DNA of 64,000 nucleotides from contig JASJAR010000003.1 of the NCBI GenBank assembly GCA_030066905.1, forward strand, positions 124,001-188,000, written 5' to 3'. Source of the stretch: Paracoccaceae bacterium (lineage in GTDB: Bacteria > Pseudomonadota > Alphaproteobacteria > Rhodobacterales > Rhodobacteraceae). Every line of letters starts with the position of its first letter. The stretch's first letter is position 1. The notes below the pieces were generated by a model. That model made no database searches, was not told the DNA's origin, and worked only from the letters and a program-made list of their open reading frames with translations. Below are positions 16,486-24,296 of the stretch, one piece after another. The position numbers were made by a program, and so were the translations under genes.

Positions 16486-17988
16486 ATGTTCGAAAGTCTT
16501 TCAGAACGCTTGGGCGGCGTCCTCGACCGGCTCACCAAGCAGGGCGCGCTCTCCGAAGACGACGTCAATACCGCGCTCCGCGAGGTCCGCGTCGCCCTTC
16601 TCGAAGCCGACGTCTCGCTCCCCGTCGCCCGCGACTTCGTGCGTGCCGTCTCCGAAAAGGCCACCGGCCAGGCGGTCACCAAATCCGTCACCCCGGGCCA
16701 GCAGGTCGTCAAGATCGTCCATGACGAGCTCGTCCACGTCCTCGCCGGCGACAACGAAGAGCCCGGCGAGCTGAAGATCGACAGCCCGCCCGCCCCGATC
16801 CTCATGGTCGGCCTCCAGGGCGGCGGCAAAACCACCACCACCGCCAAACTCGCCAAGCGCCTTTCGGAAAAGAACAACAAGCGCGTGCTGATGGCGTCCC
16901 TCGACACCAACCGCCCCGCGGCGATGGAACAGCTCGCCATCCTCGGCACCCAGATCGGCGTTGACACGCTCCCCATCGTGCCGGGCCAGACGCCGGTCGA
17001 CATCGCCAGACGCGCCAAGCAGCAGGCCACCTTGGGCGGCTACGACGTCTATATGCTCGACACCGCCGGGCGGCTTTCCATCGACGAAGAGCTGATGGCC
17101 CAGGTCGAAGAGGTCCGCGACGTCGCCACGCCCCGCGAGACCCTTCTCGTCGTCGACGGGCTCACCGGCCAGGACGCGGTCAACACCGCCCAGAACTTCG
17201 ACGACCGGATCGGCATCACCGGTGTCGTCCTCACCCGGATGGACGGCGACGGCCGCGGCGGTGCGGCGCTGTCGATGCGCGCGGTCACCGGCAAGCCGAT
17301 CAGGTTCGTCGGCTTGGGCGAAAAGATGGACGCGCTCGAAACCTTCGAGCCCGAGCGTGTGGCGGGGCGGATTCTGGGCATGGGCGACATCGTCGCCCTC
17401 GTCGAAAAGGCCCAGGAAACCATCGAGGCCGAACAGGCCGAGCGCATGATGAAGCGCTTCCAGAAAGGTCAGTTCAACATGAACGACCTCAGGCGCCAGC
17501 TCGACCAGATGCAGAAGATGGGCGGCATGGAAGGCATCATGGGGATGCTTCCCGGTGTCGGCAAAATGCAAAAGCAAATGGCGAGCGCGGGCGTCGACGA
17601 CAGCGTCCTCAAACGCCAGGTGGCGCTCATCAATTCGATGACGAAGAAAGAACGCGCCAACCCCCAGATCCTCCAGGCCAGCCGGAAAAAGCGCATCGCG
17701 AAAGGCGCGGGGCTCGAAGTCTCCGAACTCAACAAGCTTCTCAAGATGCACCGCCAGATGGCGGACGCGATGAAGAAGATGGGGCGCATGGGGGGCAAGA
17801 ACCTCATGCGCCAGATGGGCGGCATGTTCGGCGGAAAAGGCGGAATGCCCGGAATGGGTGGCGCCGGCATGCCGAGCCAGGCCGAGATCGAAGCCGCCCA
17901 GGCGCAAATGGCCAAGGGCGGCGGCCTCCCCGGCCTCGGCGGCGGCGCGCTCCCCCCCGGTCTCTCGGGCTTCGGAAAGAAGAAATGA
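16486..17988 (+). CDS. ffh: Signal recognition particle protein Ffh (SRP54)
   Basis: A 500-residue GTPase. The order is an N domain, a G domain with GLQGGGKTTTTAKLAK (P-loop), DTAGRLSIDEELM and TRMDGDGRGGAAL, then the methionine-rich M domain from about residue 330. The M domain binds 4.5S RNA and signal peptides. With FtsY it delivers nascent membrane proteins to SecYEG/YidC, both also encoded here. The C-terminal tail (about residues 425-500) is unusually long and rich in Gly, Met and Pro (GGMFGGKGGMPGMGGAGMP), as in other alphaproteobacteria. ATG 16486 follows GGAGAG. Confidence 0.98.
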   Translation: MFESLSERLGGVLDRLTKQGALSEDDVNTALREVRVALLEADVSLPVARDFVRAVSEKATGQAVTKSVTPGQQVVKIVHDELVHVLAGDNEEPGELKIDSPPAPILMVGLQGGGKTTTTAKLAKRLSEKNNKRVLMASLDTNRPAAMEQLAILGTQIGVDTLPIVPGQTPVDIARRAKQQATLGGYDVYMLDTAGRLSIDEELMAQVEEVRDVATPRETLLVVDGLTGQDAVNTAQNFDDRIGITGVVLTRMDGDGRGGAALSMRAVTGKPIRFVGLGEKMDALETFEPERVAGRILGMGDIVALVEKAQETIEAEQAERMMKRFQKGQFNMNDLRRQLDQMQKMGGMEGIMGMLPGVGKMQKQMASAGVDDSVLKRQVALINSMTKKERANPQILQASRKKRIAKGAGLEVSELNKLLKMHRQMADAMKKMGRMGGKNLMRQMGGMFGGKGGMPGMGGAGMPSQAEIEAAQAQMAKGGGLPGLGGGALPPGLSGFGKKK

Positions 17989-18007
17989 CCGCCCAACCAG
18001 CCCATCC

Positions 18008-18098
18008 GGTGATTCTTCGAAGGGTCAATGACGCCCCGGACCGCGTCCGGGGCGCCGCCAGGGGCGGGCGATGCTCATTGACGCTTTGGAGAATCGCC
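18008..18098 (+). other. Large stem-loop element downstream of ffh
   Basis: Bases 18008-18031 pair with 18075-18098: 20 Watson-Crick pairs, three G-U pairs and one mismatch. A nested nine-pair hairpin (GCCCCGGAC / GTCCGGGGC) sits at the top. The arms contain AGGGTCAATGA, shared with the repeat family at 23101 and 23251, so this is probably an inverted pair of that repeat. It may also end ffh transcription. The gap 17989-18253 holds no other feature I can support. Confidence 0.65.
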
Positions 18099-18253
18099 CC
18101 CCATGCTCGAAAAGGCGCGTTGAGGGCAGAGATGCCCCTCAACCGCCTCTCAGCAAGAAGTCCCTGCCGCTCCACCCGCGTCCCCCCCACCCCCCGGCGT
18201 CGCCTCACCGCTGGCAGGTCTGATGTCGCGCGGCAGCGCGTCCGCATACGCCC

Positions 18254-18775
18254 ATGACGACCGTCACCATCCCCACGCTCGACACCGGGCGCCTGATGCT
18301 CCGCGCGCCCCGGCTCGCCGATTTCGACGCCTATGCGGCCATGGTCACCTCGCCCCGCGCGCGCTACATGCAGGCCCGGCTGACCCGCGACGACGCCTGG
18401 ATGTGGTTTGTCTCCGACACCGCCCATTGGCCGCTCTTCGGCTACGGCGCGCTGATGATCGATGTGGTCGAGACCGGCGAGACCGTGGGCCAGGTCGGGG
18501 TGACGAAGGGCCTCAAATACCCCGAACCCGAAATCGGCTGGCTCCTTTACGACGGGGCCGAAGGCAACGGCTATGTCACCGAAGCCGCCACGGCCCTGCG
18601 CGCCTGGGTGTACCTCAATGCCGGTCTCAGCACGCTCGTAAGCTACATCGATCCCGAAAACGCCGCGTCCCTGCGCGTCGCCAAACGCCTCGGCGCAGTG
18701 ATCGACGCGGATGCCCCGCGCCCCGACCCGAGCGACCTCGTCTACCGCCACCCGGGCCCCGAGGCGCTCCAATGA
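18254..18775 (+). CDS. GNAT N-acetyltransferase, RimJ/RimL type (copy 1 of 3)
   Basis: A 173-residue GNAT protein. It starts with the TLDTGRLMLRAPRLADFDAY pattern of RimJ/RimL-like enzymes. Residues about 85-110 (VGVTKGLKYPEPEIGWLLYDGAEGNGYVTEAA) carry the acetyl-CoA pyrophosphate-binding region. The C-terminal NAASLRVAKRLGA closes the fold. It transfers acetyl groups to an amine; targets could be ribosomal proteins or small molecules. First of three tandem paralogues, coupled to the next by an ATGA overlap. The cluster separates ffh from the rpsP operon. Confidence 0.9.
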   Translation: MTTVTIPTLDTGRLMLRAPRLADFDAYAAMVTSPRARYMQARLTRDDAWMWFVSDTAHWPLFGYGALMIDVVETGETVGQVGVTKGLKYPEPEIGWLLYDGAEGNGYVTEAATALRAWVYLNAGLSTLVSYIDPENAASLRVAKRLGAVIDADAPRPDPSDLVYRHPGPEALQ

Positions 18776-19296
18776 GCATCGATTTCAATATCCCAACGCT
18801 TGAGACCGAGCGCCTCCTGTTGCGCGCGATGCGGCTTGAGGATTTCGAACCCATGGCCGGCTTCTTCGCCAGCGCGCGGGCGGAGTTCGTGGGCGGCCCG
18901 GTCACACCGGAGATGACCTGGCGCCAGCTTGCCGCAGAACTCGGCCACTGGGCGCTCAGAGGCTTCGGGCGCTGGACGCTTGAAGAGAAGGACACCGGCC
19001 AAGCGGTGGGCATCGTCGGCCTCTGGTACCCCTTGGGCTTTCCCGAGCACGAGCTTGGCTGGGACCTCTATGACGGGGCCACCGGCAAAGGCTATGCCAC
19101 CGAAGCGGGCCGTGCGGCGCGCGACTATGCCTATTCCACCCTGGGCTGGACGACGCTCATCTCGCTCATCGCCGAGGGCAACACGGGGTCGGAAGGCGTC
19201 GCGCGACGCCTTGGTGCCGCCCCGGAGAAACCGTTCGTCCATGAACGCTTCGGCGAGGCGATGATCTGGCGCCACCCTGGCCCGGAGGCGCTTTGA
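18772..19296 (+). CDS. GNAT N-acetyltransferase, RimJ/RimL type (copy 2 of 3)
   Basis: A 174-residue paralogue of its neighbours. It shares TLETERLLLRAMRLEDFEPM at the N-terminus, ELGWDLYDGATGKGYATEAG for CoA binding and a C-terminal HPGPEAL identical to copy 1. It starts at ATG 18772, inside the stop of copy 1 (ATGA), and ends at 19296, where its last base begins the ATG of copy 3. The shared ends argue for tandem duplication. The middle section, where substrate contacts usually lie, differs among the three copies. Confidence 0.88.
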   Translation: MSIDFNIPTLETERLLLRAMRLEDFEPMAGFFASARAEFVGGPVTPEMTWRQLAAELGHWALRGFGRWTLEEKDTGQAVGIVGLWYPLGFPEHELGWDLYDGATGKGYATEAGRAARDYAYSTLGWTTLISLIAEGNTGSEGVARRLGAAPEKPFVHERFGEAMIWRHPGPEAL

Positions 19297-19871
19297 TGAC
19301 CGCCTTTCATGAGACCCCTTCGACCGGCCCGGCCGCCGAGCTTGCCCGCGGGATGCAAGTCCTGGTCCCGGTAGTTGAAACCCAACGCCTCCGCCTCCGC
19401 TGCCCCCGTATCGAAGATTTCGACGCCGTCGCCGAGATCTACGCAAGCCCGCGTTCGAAGGGCCTGTTCGGGCCCATGAACCGCCGCGACGCCTGGCGCG
19501 AATTCATGCAGATGACCGCGACCTGGCCGCTCCGGGGACACGGGTTCTGGACTGTCGAAGACCGCGCCACGGCAACCGTCTTGGGCTTTGCCGGCATCGG
19601 CGCCGAACCGGGCGACCGAGAACCCGAGCTCGGCTACTTCCTGACCGAAGCGGCCGAAGGCCGTGGTTATGCCACCGAAGCTGTCCGCGCCATCCGCGAC
19701 TACGGCTTCGGCCTCCTCGGTCTGACATCCATGGTCAGCTACATCAGCGCCGACAATGCCCGTTCGGTCGCCGTCGCCCGCCGGGTCGGTGCCGTCGAAG
19801 ACCCGCCCGAAGGCTGGCCCCATCCCGACACGCTGGTGTTCCGGCACCCCCGTCCGGAGGGGCCGGTATGA
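19296..19871 (+). CDS. GNAT N-acetyltransferase, RimJ/RimL type (copy 3 of 3)
   Basis: A 191-residue paralogue with about 25 extra N-terminal residues (MTAFHETPSTG...). The core follows: VVETQRLRLRCPRIEDFDAV, then ELGYFLTEAAEGRGYATEAVRAIRDYGFG for acetyl-CoA, then DNARSVAVARRVGA. ATG 19296 overlaps the TGA of copy 2 by one base (TGATG); a TTG one codon earlier is possible but less likely. Its stop lies six bases before an array of 11-bp repeats. Confidence 0.88.
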   Translation: MTAFHETPSTGPAAELARGMQVLVPVVETQRLRLRCPRIEDFDAVAEIYASPRSKGLFGPMNRRDAWREFMQMTATWPLRGHGFWTVEDRATATVLGFAGIGAEPGDREPELGYFLTEAAEGRGYATEAVRAIRDYGFGLLGLTSMVSYISADNARSVAVARRVGAVEDPPEGWPHPDTLVFRHPRPEGPV

Positions 19872-19876
19872 CACGG

Positions 19877-19919
19877 TGCCATACGAAAAGCCGACAGGTT
19901 GCCATACGTTTTGCAGACA
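19877..19919 (+). promoter_or_regulatory. Array of about 11-bp-spaced TGCCATACG-type repeats ahead of chorismate mutase-rpsP
   Basis: Units begin at 19877 (TGCCATACG), 19889 (AGCCGACAG, degenerate), 19900 (TGCCATACG) and 19911 (TTGCAGACA), with spacings of 12, 11 and 11 bases. The same order of units, ending in ACGTTTTGCAGACA, lies upstream of rplQ (52637-52678) in the same orientation relative to the downstream gene. Helical spacing of direct repeats is typical of OmpR/PhoB-type regulators; the factor is unknown. Confidence 0.65.
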
Positions 19920-19947
19920 CCGGTTTCGACCGTTCGGAGGCCCGCCG

Positions 19948-20259
19948 ATGACCGACGCCACCGCCCGCGCCGCGGCGCTTCTCGCCGAGCACCGCGCCTC
20001 CATCGACCGGCTCGATGCGATCCTCGTCTACACGCTCGGCGAGCGCTTCAAACACACCCAGGCCGTGGGGAAACTCAAGGCCGAGCACGCCCTTCCGCCG
20101 TCCGATCCCGCCCGCGAGGCGGCCCAGATCGCCCGGCTCGAAGACCTCGCGATCCGGGCCGATCTCGACCCGGAATTCGCCAAGACCTTCCTGCGCTTCG
20201 TCATCGACGAAGTGATCAGGCACCACGAACACCATCAGAATACTCAAGGAGATCAATAA
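19948..20259 (+). CDS. Chorismate mutase, AroQ type
   Basis: A 103-residue all-helical protein from ATG 19948, with GGAGG upstream. It rearranges chorismate to prephenate for Phe and Tyr synthesis. Catalytic residues of the AroQ fold can be placed: Arg in HRASIDRLD, Arg in TLGERFKHT, Lys in VGKLKAEH, and the D..RE pattern in SDPAREAAQ. The length is typical of a monofunctional domain. It sits two bases before the rpsP start, so it is co-transcribed with ribosomal and tRNA/rRNA maturation genes, an arrangement not explained by pathway. Confidence 0.92.
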   Translation: MTDATARAAALLAEHRASIDRLDAILVYTLGERFKHTQAVGKLKAEHALPPSDPAREAAQIARLEDLAIRADLDPEFAKTFLRFVIDEVIRHHEHHQNTQGDQ

Positions 20260-20260
20260 G

Positions 20261-20722
20261 ATGGCTATGAAGATCCGGCTCGCCCGCGGCGGGTCCAAGA
20301 AACGCCCCTTCTACTCGATCGTCGCCGCCGATTCGCGGATGCCCCGCGACGGCCGCTTCATCGAGAAGCTTGGCACCTACAACCCGCTCCTGCCGAAGGA
20401 CTCAGAGGAGCGGGTCAAGATGAACATGGAACGGGTCGAGTACTGGCTCGGCCAGGGTGCCCAGCCCACCGACCGTATCCAACGGATGCTCGAAGCCGCT
20501 GGAAAGCTTGAGAAAAAAGAGCGCAATAACCCTCAGAAGGCCGAACCCGGCAAGAAGGCCCAGGAGCGCGCGGAAGAGAAAGCCGCAAAGGCCGCCGAAG
20601 CCGCCGAGACCCCGGCCGAGGAGCCCGTCGAAGACGCCGCCGAGGCGGCGCCTGCCGAAGAGACGGCCGCAGAAGCGCCGGCGGAAGAGGCCCCTGCCGA
20701 GACCGAAGAGAAGGCCGACTAA
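20261..20722 (+). CDS. rpsP: 30S ribosomal protein S16 with acidic C-terminal extension
   Basis: A 153-residue protein. Residues 1-82 are a standard S16 ([55 protein letters not shown]). Residues about 83-153 are a low-complexity tail, first Lys/Glu-rich, then Ala/Glu/Pro-rich. Most bacterial S16 proteins stop near residue 80-90; long acidic tails occur in some alphaproteobacteria and probably stay disordered. It follows the chorismate mutase gene with a one-base gap and precedes rimM and trmD as in most bacteria. ATG 20261 follows AAGGAG. Confidence 0.97.
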   Translation: MAMKIRLARGGSKKRPFYSIVAADSRMPRDGRFIEKLGTYNPLLPKDSEERVKMNMERVEYWLGQGAQPTDRIQRMLEAAGKLEKKERNNPQKAEPGKKAQERAEEKAAKAAEAAETPAEEPVEDAAEAAPAEETAAEAPAEEAPAETEEKAD

Positions 20723-20731
20723 GCGCCCGCC

Positions 20732-20902
20732 ATGCTTCGGCTTTTCGGCATCGCCACGCTGTTGTTGCGGCCCGCCGTCTGGTTCCTTCTCGGAGCGGCC
20801 TTCTTCGGCGGCGTGCTCTATGAGCGCGCCGCGGCCGAACTGCGTTGCGAGGATGCCGGTGGCGCCTGGGCCTACGGGCTCTGCGAAGGGCTGCCCGGAT
20901 GA
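20732..20902 (+). CDS. Small 56-residue membrane protein between rpsP and rimM
   Basis: ATG 20732 opens 56 codons. One hydrophobic helix (about residues 4-28, [20 protein letters not shown]) is followed by a short tail with two cysteines about 15 residues apart (LRCEDAGG...YGLCEGLPG). The TGA overlaps the rimM ATG by four bases (ATGA), which strongly suggests it is translated and needed for rimM expression. The two-Cys tail is probably periplasmic. No family recognised. Confidence 0.65.
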   Translation: MLRLFGIATLLLRPAVWFLLGAAFFGGVLYERAAAELRCEDAGGAWAYGLCEGLPG

Positions 20903-21417
20903 GCGCAGGGGCGAACACCCGGGTCTGCGTCGGCGCCGTGGCCGGCGCCTTCGGCGTACGCGGCGAGGTGCGCCTGAAGAGCTTCACCGCCGAGCCCGAG
21001 GCGCTGGCCGCCTACGGTCCGGTCGAAACGGAGGACGGGGCGCGGTCCTTCGATGTGACCCTCACCCGCCCCGTCAAGGGCGGGTTCGCCGCGAGGCTCT
21101 CCGGGGTGGCGTCGAGGGAGGCCGCCGACAGCCTGCGCGGCACCCGGCTTTACGTCGACCGTGCCCGTCTTCCGGAGCCGGAAGACGACGAGTTCTACCA
21201 TGCCGATCTCATCGGCCTGGCCGTCCACGACACCGGCGGGGCTCTCCTCGGCCATGTGAAGGCGGTCCTGAACCACGGCGCCGGCGATCTTCTCGAACTG
21301 CGGCGTCCAGAAGGGCCCGGCACGGTCCTCCTGCCCTTCACCAAGGCGACCGTGCCGACGGTGGACCTCAAGGCCGGCCGCGTCGTCGCCGATCCGCCGG
21401 AAGGGCTTTTCGACTGA
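20899..21417 (+). CDS. rimM: 16S rRNA processing protein RimM
   Basis: A 172-residue protein. The N-terminal RimM domain ([22 protein letters not shown]) precedes a PRC-barrel domain ([14 protein letters not shown]...[17 protein letters not shown]). It binds S19 and helps fold the 30S head during 16S rRNA maturation. ATG 20899 overlaps the stop of the small upstream gene. An earlier in-frame start at 20845 is possible but would run through that gene. Standard place between rpsP and trmD, though trmD is separated here by an inserted minus-strand peptidase. Confidence 0.96.
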   Translation: MSAGANTRVCVGAVAGAFGVRGEVRLKSFTAEPEALAAYGPVETEDGARSFDVTLTRPVKGGFAARLSGVASREAADSLRGTRLYVDRARLPEPEDDEFYHADLIGLAVHDTGGALLGHVKAVLNHGAGDLLELRRPEGPGTVLLPFTKATVPTVDLKAGRVVADPPEGLFD

Positions 21418-21456
21418 CCGCCCCGCCCTGGTTCGTCCGGGCGCTCACCGGTCAGG

Positions 21457-22116
21457 TCAGGCCATCTGTGCCCCTCTGAGCATCCGCCAATGGAGCCCGA
21501 TCGGTGGGATGAAGAGCAACATCATCCCGTAAAACAGGAAACAGGCCAGCATCGCAGGTATCCAGAGCACCGACAGTACCAGGCCCACCGCGCCGGCCAC
21601 GCGCATTGCAAGGGCACCTGGCATCACCCACAGGAGCAGGAGATGGAAGAGCTTGCCGCCGTCGAGCGGCATGACGGGCACGAGGTTCAGCACCAGCAGC
21701 ACCCCGTTGATCCAGGCGAGCGAGCCAAGAATCCAGGTGATATCGCCATCCGGCGCGAACGGCAGCAGAAGCGAACTCACCGCCCAGAGGACCGCGTTGA
21801 CGATCGGGCCCATGGCAACGATCAGCTCGTCTTCCCTGGGGCTCGTCGACCGGGCGTGTTCGCAAAACCCGCCGCCGCCGTAGATCATCACCCGCCGCAC
21901 CGGCACGCCCTGGATCAAACATCCCCAGGCATGGCCGAGTTCGTGGAGGAAGATCGAGCCGACGATCAGCCCGAAAAAGATCGCATCGTAGTAGACCTCC
22001 TGCGGCGAACCGGTAACCGAGATGAAGATCAGCGCCAACAGAACCAGGCTCGACCCGATCTGGACAGGCACGCCCCAGGGGCCGCGGAACTCGAAGATGG
22101 GCGTGTCGTTAAACAT
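21457..22116 (-). CDS. Site-2 protease family (M50) membrane metalloprotease
   Basis: A 219-residue protein with about six hydrophobic segments. HELGHAWG holds the zinc ligands and catalytic Glu of an HExxH protease. NLVPVMPLDGGK carries the third zinc ligand Asp in the NPxPxxxLDGG-type motif. Site-2 proteases cleave substrates within the membrane. No PDZ or CBS domain is present, so it is a minimal form. It lies on the opposite strand between rimM and trmD, interrupting a normally continuous operon, and diverges from trmD. Confidence 0.9.
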   Translation of the reverse strand: MFNDTPIFEFRGPWGVPVQIGSSLVLLALIFISVTGSPQEVYYDAIFFGLIVGSIFLHELGHAWGCLIQGVPVRRVMIYGGGGFCEHARSTSPREDELIVAMGPIVNAVLWAVSSLLLPFAPDGDITWILGSLAWINGVLLVLNLVPVMPLDGGKLFHLLLLWVMPGALAMRVAGAVGLVLSVLWIPAMLACFLFYGMMLLFIPPIGLHWRMLRGAQMA

Positions 22117-22252
22117 CGGCAGGCAGCTTTCAAAACAGCGTTAAGAAAACCCTGCCCGAAGAATGCGGCGAGAATGGACCGTAGCGGCGGCACAGCCCGG
22201 AAACCTGTCGCCGCGGTTCCAATCGCGGTCGCGATGGCGTAAGCGCGGCGCC

Positions 22253-23056
22253 ATGAGCGATATACCCGCCAAATCCCACGGACGCCTTGCCGTGCGGCCC
22301 TCGGCCGCGCCGCGCGAACTGATGGGCGACCGGCCGGAGCTTGCCGGCGCCTGGGAGGCGAGGGTCATCAGCCTCGTTCCGGAGGTCTTTCCCGGCGTCC
22401 TCGGCGCCTCGCTCACCGGCAAGGCCCTCCATCAAGGGCTCTGGCGGCTCACCCCGATCGATCTTCGCGCCTTCGGGTCGGGCAAACACCGCAATGTCGA
22501 CGACACGCCCGCCGGCGGCGGCGCGGGCATGGTGCTCCGCGCCGATGTGATGGGCCGGGCGATCCGTTTCGCAATGCGCGGAGCGCCGGAGGACCGCGCC
22601 CGTTGGCCGCTGGTCTACCTCTCGCCGCGCGGGACCCCCTTCGACCAGGCCACGGCCGAACTCTTCTCGAAGGCCGACGGGGTCACCCTTATCGCCGGCC
22701 GCTTCGAGGGGCTCGACGAACGGGTGATCGCCCGTTTCGGGGTCGAGGAGATCTCCCTTGGGGACTTCGTCATGACCGGCGGGGATGTTGCTGCGATGGC
22801 CGTCATCGATGCCGTCGTCCGCCTGCGCCCGGGCGTTCTGGGCAATGCCGCCTCGACCACCGAGGAAAGCTTTACCGGCGGCCTTCTCGAACACCCGCAC
22901 TACACTCGGCCAGCCGAATGGGAGGGCCTGACGATCCCCGAGGTACTGACCTCGGGTGATCACCGGGCGGTCGAACGCTGGCGGCGGGCGGAAGCCGAAC
23001 GGGTCACCCGGGAACGCCGGCCCGATCTCTGGGCCCGCCGGCACGACCCCCAATGA
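22253..23056 (+). CDS. trmD: tRNA (guanine37-N1)-methyltransferase TrmD
   Basis: A 267-residue protein that methylates G37 of tRNAs reading CNN codons, preventing frameshifts. The trefoil-knot SPOUT core is clear: LSPRGTPFDQATAELFSKADGVTLIAGRFEGLDERV and EISLGDFVMTGGDVAAM. The C-terminal domain follows (GGLLEHPHYTRPAEWEGLTIPEVL). About 30 extra N-terminal residues precede the first beta-strand ARVISLVPEVFPG; a shorter start is possible, but no nearer ATG with a better site is seen. It is the first plus-strand gene after the M50 protease. Confidence 0.96.
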   Translation: MSDIPAKSHGRLAVRPSAAPRELMGDRPELAGAWEARVISLVPEVFPGVLGASLTGKALHQGLWRLTPIDLRAFGSGKHRNVDDTPAGGGAGMVLRADVMGRAIRFAMRGAPEDRARWPLVYLSPRGTPFDQATAELFSKADGVTLIAGRFEGLDERVIARFGVEEISLGDFVMTGGDVAAMAVIDAVVRLRPGVLGNAASTTEESFTGGLLEHPHYTRPAEWEGLTIPEVLTSGDHRAVERWRRAEAERVTRERRPDLWARRHDPQ

Positions 23057-23100
23057 CGCGCCCGGCGGACGGGGCGGGAGAGAGGGGGCGCGTCGCCCCC

Positions 23101-23295
23101 CTCGCGCTCCCCCAGAGGATATTTGAGGGCCAATGAGAGACGCGGCCCGCGCTTCACAGCGGCGGGCCGCCCGGTTCTCACCGGCCACGGCCATCGGCGT
23201 CCCCGCCTGTACCGTGACCCGAGCCTGGCCGATCATGGTGAACGAGATGTTATCATTGGCCCGAAAATATCCTCGGGGGGCTCGCGGTACGCGAG
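23101..23295. repeat. 195-bp element bounded by inverted repeats, between trmD and rplS
   Basis: The left arm (23101-23137, core GAGGATATTTGAGGGCCAATGA) and right arm (23251-23295, core TCATTGGCCCGAAAATATCCTC) are inverted copies differing at a few positions. They flank about 113 bases that include a nine-pair hairpin (GCGGCCCGC / GCGGGCCGC at 23142-23170). The outer right end carries CTCGC-GGTAC-GCGAG. The layout resembles a miniature mobile element or paired REP sequences. No coding region is supportable in 23057-23522. Confidence 0.65.
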
Positions 23296-23522
23296 CGGGG
23301 GCAGACAGCCCCCTTTCAGGCCAGCCCCCGGAGATTCCCCTTGATCGGCGCGGCCGGTCTCCTTATACGGCGCGGGTTCGTGCCAGCGAGGTGCGGACGC
23401 CAAGCAAACGACGACCTGAACCCTCCGGCGGGCGCCTGCGCGCGACCCGACCGACCCCCGGAGCTCTGAGGCGGCAAACACCTCTCGGGAGACACCCGAG
23501 GCAGCATCAAGGAGTGGATCAG

Positions 23523-23906
23523 ATGGATCTGATCGCCGAACTCGAAGCCGAGCAGGTCGCGGCCCTCGGCAAGGACATCCCCGATTTCAAGGCGGGCGAC
23601 ACCATCCGCGTCGGTTTCAAGGTGACCGAGGGGACCCGCACCCGGGTCCAGAATTACGAAGGCGTGTGCATCTCCAGAAAGAACGGCGACGGGATTGCCG
23701 GTTCGTTCACCGTGCGCAAGATCTCTTTCGGCGAAGGCGTCGAGCGGGTGTTCCCGCTCCATTCGACGAATATCGACAGCATCACCGTCGTCCGCCGCGG
23801 CCGGGTCCGCCGGGCGAAGCTCTATTACCTGCGTTCGCGGCGCGGCAAGTCGGCGCGGATCGCCGAAGACACCCACTACAAGCCCAAAGCGGGCGCAGAG
23901 GCCTGA
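23523..23906 (+). CDS. rplS: 50S ribosomal protein L19
   Basis: A 127-residue protein with the full L19 fold: [56 protein letters not shown] and [22 protein letters not shown]. It sits at the 30S-50S interface. ATG 23523 follows AAGGAG. A small hairpin built on TCGGG / CCCGA lies about 30 bases upstream in the leader. rpmE follows after 11 bases. Confidence 0.98.
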   Translation: MDLIAELEAEQVAALGKDIPDFKAGDTIRVGFKVTEGTRTRVQNYEGVCISRKNGDGIAGSFTVRKISFGEGVERVFPLHSTNIDSITVVRRGRVRRAKLYYLRSRRGKSARIAEDTHYKPKAGAEA

Positions 23907-23917
23907 GAGGACGCGAG

Positions 23918-24139
23918 ATGAAACAGGATACCCATCCCGACTACCACATCATCGACGTCAAGCTCACCAATGGCGATGTCGTGCAGATGAAATCGACCTG
24001 GGGGTCGGAAGGCGACACGCTGTCGCTCGACATCGACCCCTCGGTGCATCCCGCCTGGACCGGCGGCGGCACGCGGCTCACCGATGCCGGCGGCCGGGTG
24101 TCGAAATTCAAGAAGAAGTACGAAGGCCTCGGCTTCTAG
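23918..24139 (+). CDS. rpmE: 50S ribosomal protein L31 (zinc-free type)
   Basis: A 73-residue protein. [20 protein letters not shown] is the L31 start, and HPAWTG...[15 protein letters not shown] is the conserved C-terminus. The CxxC zinc motifs of zinc-type L31 are missing, so it needs no zinc. Only one L31 gene is seen in the window. GAGAGGACGCGAG precedes ATG 23918. Last gene of the rplS operon, followed by a strong terminator. Confidence 0.97.
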   Translation: MKQDTHPDYHIIDVKLTNGDVVQMKSTWGSEGDTLSLDIDPSVHPAWTGGGTRLTDAGGRVSKFKKKYEGLGF

Positions 24140-24165
24140 GGCCCTTGCGCAGGTTGCGCGAAATG

Positions 24166-24197
24166 GCGCCGCCCCCCCGGGCGGCGCTTTTCTTTTT
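24166..24197 (+). terminator. Intrinsic terminator after rpmE
   Basis: GCGCCGCCC-CCCC-GGGCGGCGC forms nine perfect pairs and is followed by TTTTCTTTTTC. This is the clearest rho-independent terminator in the window. Confidence 0.92.
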
Positions 24198-24296
24198 CGC
24201 GTCGGGGCGGCGGCAGGTGCCCGAAGCCCGACCGCACGGTTTGACGCAGCCCCGGCGGCCCGCTAGGTGCTCCGAAGCCCAGTCCGGAGACGCAAG

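Noticed and set aside
16501..17907. 468-codon minus-strand frame opposite ffh
   Set aside because: Antisense shadow of a gene with full SRP54 motifs.
18223..19296. A 357-residue fusion reading through the first GNAT gene into the second
   Set aside because: The N-terminal part is out of frame with the first acetyltransferase. ATG 18772 with the ATGA overlap gives a normal-length second protein.
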